From contig CBDTXZ010000172.1 of assembly GCA_965364515.1 (NCBI GenBank), positions 1 to 6,435 of the forward strand: a DNA stretch of 6,435 nt, in the 5' to 3' direction. Of this stretch, positions 4,551-6,435 are shown in pieces; the stretch's first letter is position 1, and every line of letters starts with the position of its first letter. The notes under the pieces are model-generated. The model was not told the origin of the DNA. It saw nothing but the letters and a program-made list of their open reading frames with translations, and did not search any database. The position numbers were made by a program, and so were the translations under genes. This stretch comes from JAHEDH01 sp965364515. Its GTDB lineage: Bacteria; Actinomycetota; Acidimicrobiia; Spongiisociales; ZC4RG35.

Positions 4551-6435
4551 ATGAGCGATGCCCGGACCAGGCTCTTCGGCCACTTGCACCGATACAGCTG
4601 GCTGCGCGGTCCGTACGCCAAGATCTGGCTCCTGAACGTCGCAGTCGTCGCCGCAGCCGTCGGGTTGATGCCACTCGTCGAGCTCTTCGATGGCCCCGAG
4701 GCCGCGATCACGATCCCGGCATGGCTGATGGTCGCACTCGTGGTGGCGGCCGAGAGCTCCGTCGTCCATTTCCGCTTCCGCCGAGACTCGTTCACGTTCT
4801 CGCTCAGCGAGATTCCTCTCGTCCTCGGGCTCTACTTCATGGAGCCGATGACCTTCATCGCGGCGCACGCCGTCGGCAACATCATCGCGTTCGGAGTCCT
4901 GAGGCGGAACACGCCGATCAAGCTCGTCTTCAACGTCGCCCAGTTCGCGCTTCAGGCGGTCGCATCCGTAGCCGTGTTCAGGGCGGCGATCCAGCTCGGC
5001 GACCCGCTCGGCGTCTACGGCTGGATCGGTGTGCTCATGGCTGCGGGCCTGTCGCTCCTGATCGCCGATGGTCTGATCACGATCGCAGTCCGTCTGAGCG
5101 GAACCAAGCCCACGCGCGCCGAATCGAACGATGTGCTCCGATTCAGCGCGATCGCCGCAGCCATGAATGTGGCCCTCGGTCTCGTCGCGGTCACCATCGT
5201 CCACTCCAGAGCCGGGGCGGCCTGGCTGGCGTTCATCCCGATCGCGGTCCTCTTCGTGGCGTATCGCGCCTACACGTCGCAGATGGACGAGCGGCTCCGC
5301 ACGGCTGCGATGTACGAGATCTCCCGTGACCTGCATCGCAGTCCGGTCATCGACAGCTCGCTCGAGGTCGTCGCAAAGGGCACCGCCAAGATGTTCGATG
5401 CCCGCTACGCCTCGATCCTGATCTTCCCGGAGTGGGGCGGAAAGCTCGTCTATCAGACCAGCGTCGAGAGTGGCGAGATCGTTGCGCGTATGCAGCCGGC
5501 GGTGTTCGATTATCTCGCCGACCCCTGGAACGGCATGGTTCGTTCGACCGACGGGGTGGTTGTCCGGCGCCCCGATGGAGAGCCGCTCGGATTCCCTGGG
5601 GTCGGCCCCGTACGCGATGCGATGGTCACCCCGATCCAGACCGAGTCGAGGATCGTCGGCATCATGCTGGTGGGCGGTCCGATGTCGGAGATGTCAGCCT
5701 TCGACGACACCGATCTCAGGTCCTTTGCAACCATCGCCAGACAGCTGGCCGTTTCGCTCGAGCGCGGGAGACTCGAGGACACCTTGAACGAGGTCACCGA
5801 GTTGAAAGAGCAACTCGAGGAGTCGATCCGCTCGAAGGACCAGTTCATCGCCTCGGTCAGTCACGAACTCCGCACCCCGCTGACCGGTATCGTCGGTCTC
5901 GCCGAGGCGCTCAGGAACGACTGGGCTCAGTTCTCGGAGGCCGAACTCGGCGAGTTCATGACACTCATCACCGAGCAGGGTGCCGAACTCGGCAACATCA
6001 TCGAGGACCTCCTCGTGGCCGCGCGGGCCGACATCGGGACGTTGAGCGTCAAACCGGTCGTGCGTGACATCGCCGAGGAGCTCCAGTCGGTTCTCTCGCT
6101 CCACGCCCCGAAGGCGGGGGGGCGACTCTTCGTCCCGGTCCGCGGAGACCGGGCCGAGGTGATACTCGACCCACTTCGATTCAGACAGGTTCTTCGCAAC
6201 CTGATCACCAATGCGCTGCGATATGGGGGAGACCACATCTGGGCGGAGGTCGAGGTGCGAGGACAGCGGGTGGTCGCATCCATCGTCGACGACGGATCCG
6301 GCGTGCCGGTCGGGTCCGAGCACGCCATCTTCGAGGCGTATGGCCGGGGCTCGAACAGCGTCGCGACTCCGTCGTCGGTCGGGCTCGGATTGGCCGTGTC
6401 GCGTCAACTCGCAGAGTTGATGCAGGGCGATCTCC
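4551..6435 (+). CDS. Membrane-bound sensor histidine kinase: membrane domain, GAF, HisKA, HATPase (3' end cut off)
   Basis: The frame is open from ATG 4551 to the window edge (628 codons plus one base). The first in-frame stop upstream is TGA at 4500, and no better start lies between; the ribosome site is weak. About seven or eight hydrophobic segments (roughly residues 25-240) form an integral membrane domain carrying FSLSEIPLVLGLYF at 83-96. A GAF-like domain follows (about 265-400), then a coiled coil (about 402-430) and HisKA with the phosphorylated His438 in SVSHELRTPL. The HATPase domain shows the N box (Asn550/Asn554 in RNLITNALRY), the G1 box DDGSGVP (580-586), an F-box-like IFEAYGRG and the G2 GLGLAVS starting at Gly611. 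It should autophosphorylate and pass phosphate to a response regulator, none of which is visible here. Compared with normal HATPase domains only about 20-30 residues are missing, unless a receiver domain follows. The signal sensed is unknown. Confidence 0.93.
   Translation, partial: MSDARTRLFGHLHRYSWLRGPYAKIWLLNVAVVAAAVGLMPLVELFDGPEAAITIPAWLMVALVVAAESSVVHFRFRRDSFTFSLSEIPLVLGLYFMEPMTFIAAHAVGNIIAFGVLRRNTPIKLVFNVAQFALQAVASVAVFRAAIQLGDPLGVYGWIGVLMAAGLSLLIADGLITIAVRLSGTKPTRAESNDVLRFSAIAAAMNVALGLVAVTIVHSRAGAAWLAFIPIAVLFVAYRAYTSQMDERLRTAAMYEISRDLHRSPVIDSSLEVVAKGTAKMFDARYASILIFPEWGGKLVYQTSVESGEIVARMQPAVFDYLADPWNGMVRSTDGVVVRRPDGEPLGFPGVGPVRDAMVTPIQTESRIVGIMLVGGPMSEMSAFDDTDLRSFATIARQLAVSLERGRLEDTLNEVTELKEQLEESIRSKDQFIASVSHELRTPLTGIVGLAEALRNDWAQFSEAELGEFMTLITEQGAELGNIIEDLLVAARADIGTLSVKPVVRDIAEELQSVLSLHAPKAGGRLFVPVRGDRAEVILDPLRFRQVLRNLITNALRYGGDHIWAEVEVRGQRVVASIVDDGSGVPVGSEHAIFEAYGRGSNSVATPSSVGLGLAVSRQLAELMQGDL

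Noticed and set aside
4440..5336. Reverse-strand open frame of 298 codons
   Set aside because: It is antisense to the kinase membrane domain; its product is almost entirely Asp/Arg/Glu/His-rich without domain features.
5694..6407. Reverse-strand open frame of 237 codons
   Set aside because: It is opposite the HisKA/HATPase coding region, whose forward frame has unmistakable kinase motifs.

Overview
The window is GC-rich (roughly two thirds G+C by eye). Its threonine-rich lipoprotein linker, TANNNT-type promoters, leaderless-looking starts and protein style point to a high-GC actinobacterium. Something near Acidimicrobiia/Ilumatobacter is my guess; no rRNA or other taxonomic marker is present to settle it.

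Layout: two genes run leftwards from a compact divergent promoter region at about 1978-2032. The first (1977-1417) encodes a small exported protein with a TIMP/netrin-like N-terminus (Cys-x-Cys directly after the signal peptide) and a C-terminal membrane anchor. The second (1374 to the left edge) encodes an S41-family C-terminal-processing protease with a lipoprotein signal, a PDZ domain and an intact Ser/Lys/Gln active site; its last residues lie outside the window. Rightwards from the same region run a metal-dependent amidohydrolase (2033-3100) and a fold-type-I PLP aminotransferase (3097-4245). These two overlap by 4 bp and are almost certainly cotranscribed and translationally coupled.

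After the aminotransferase there is a hairpin that may be a terminator, then about 300 bases with no convincing gene but several inverted repeats and one 24-codon ORF with a good ribosome binding site. At 4551 a large membrane histidine kinase begins: polytopic membrane domain, GAF, coiled coil, HisKA, HATPase. It runs off the right edge, probably lacking only its last few dozen residues. No response regulator is visible.

How the genes may work together: the leftward pair is an envelope module (membrane-anchored TIMP-like protein plus lipoprotein protease). The rightward pair looks like small-molecule catabolism or salvage of an amino-acid-like compound, substrate unknown. The kinase appears to be a separate transcription unit. 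The most notable points are the mirror-image TAGCGT boxes placed 8-9 nt before both divergent start codons, the TIMP-like/S41 protease pairing, and the gene-free, hairpin-rich stretch before the kinase.
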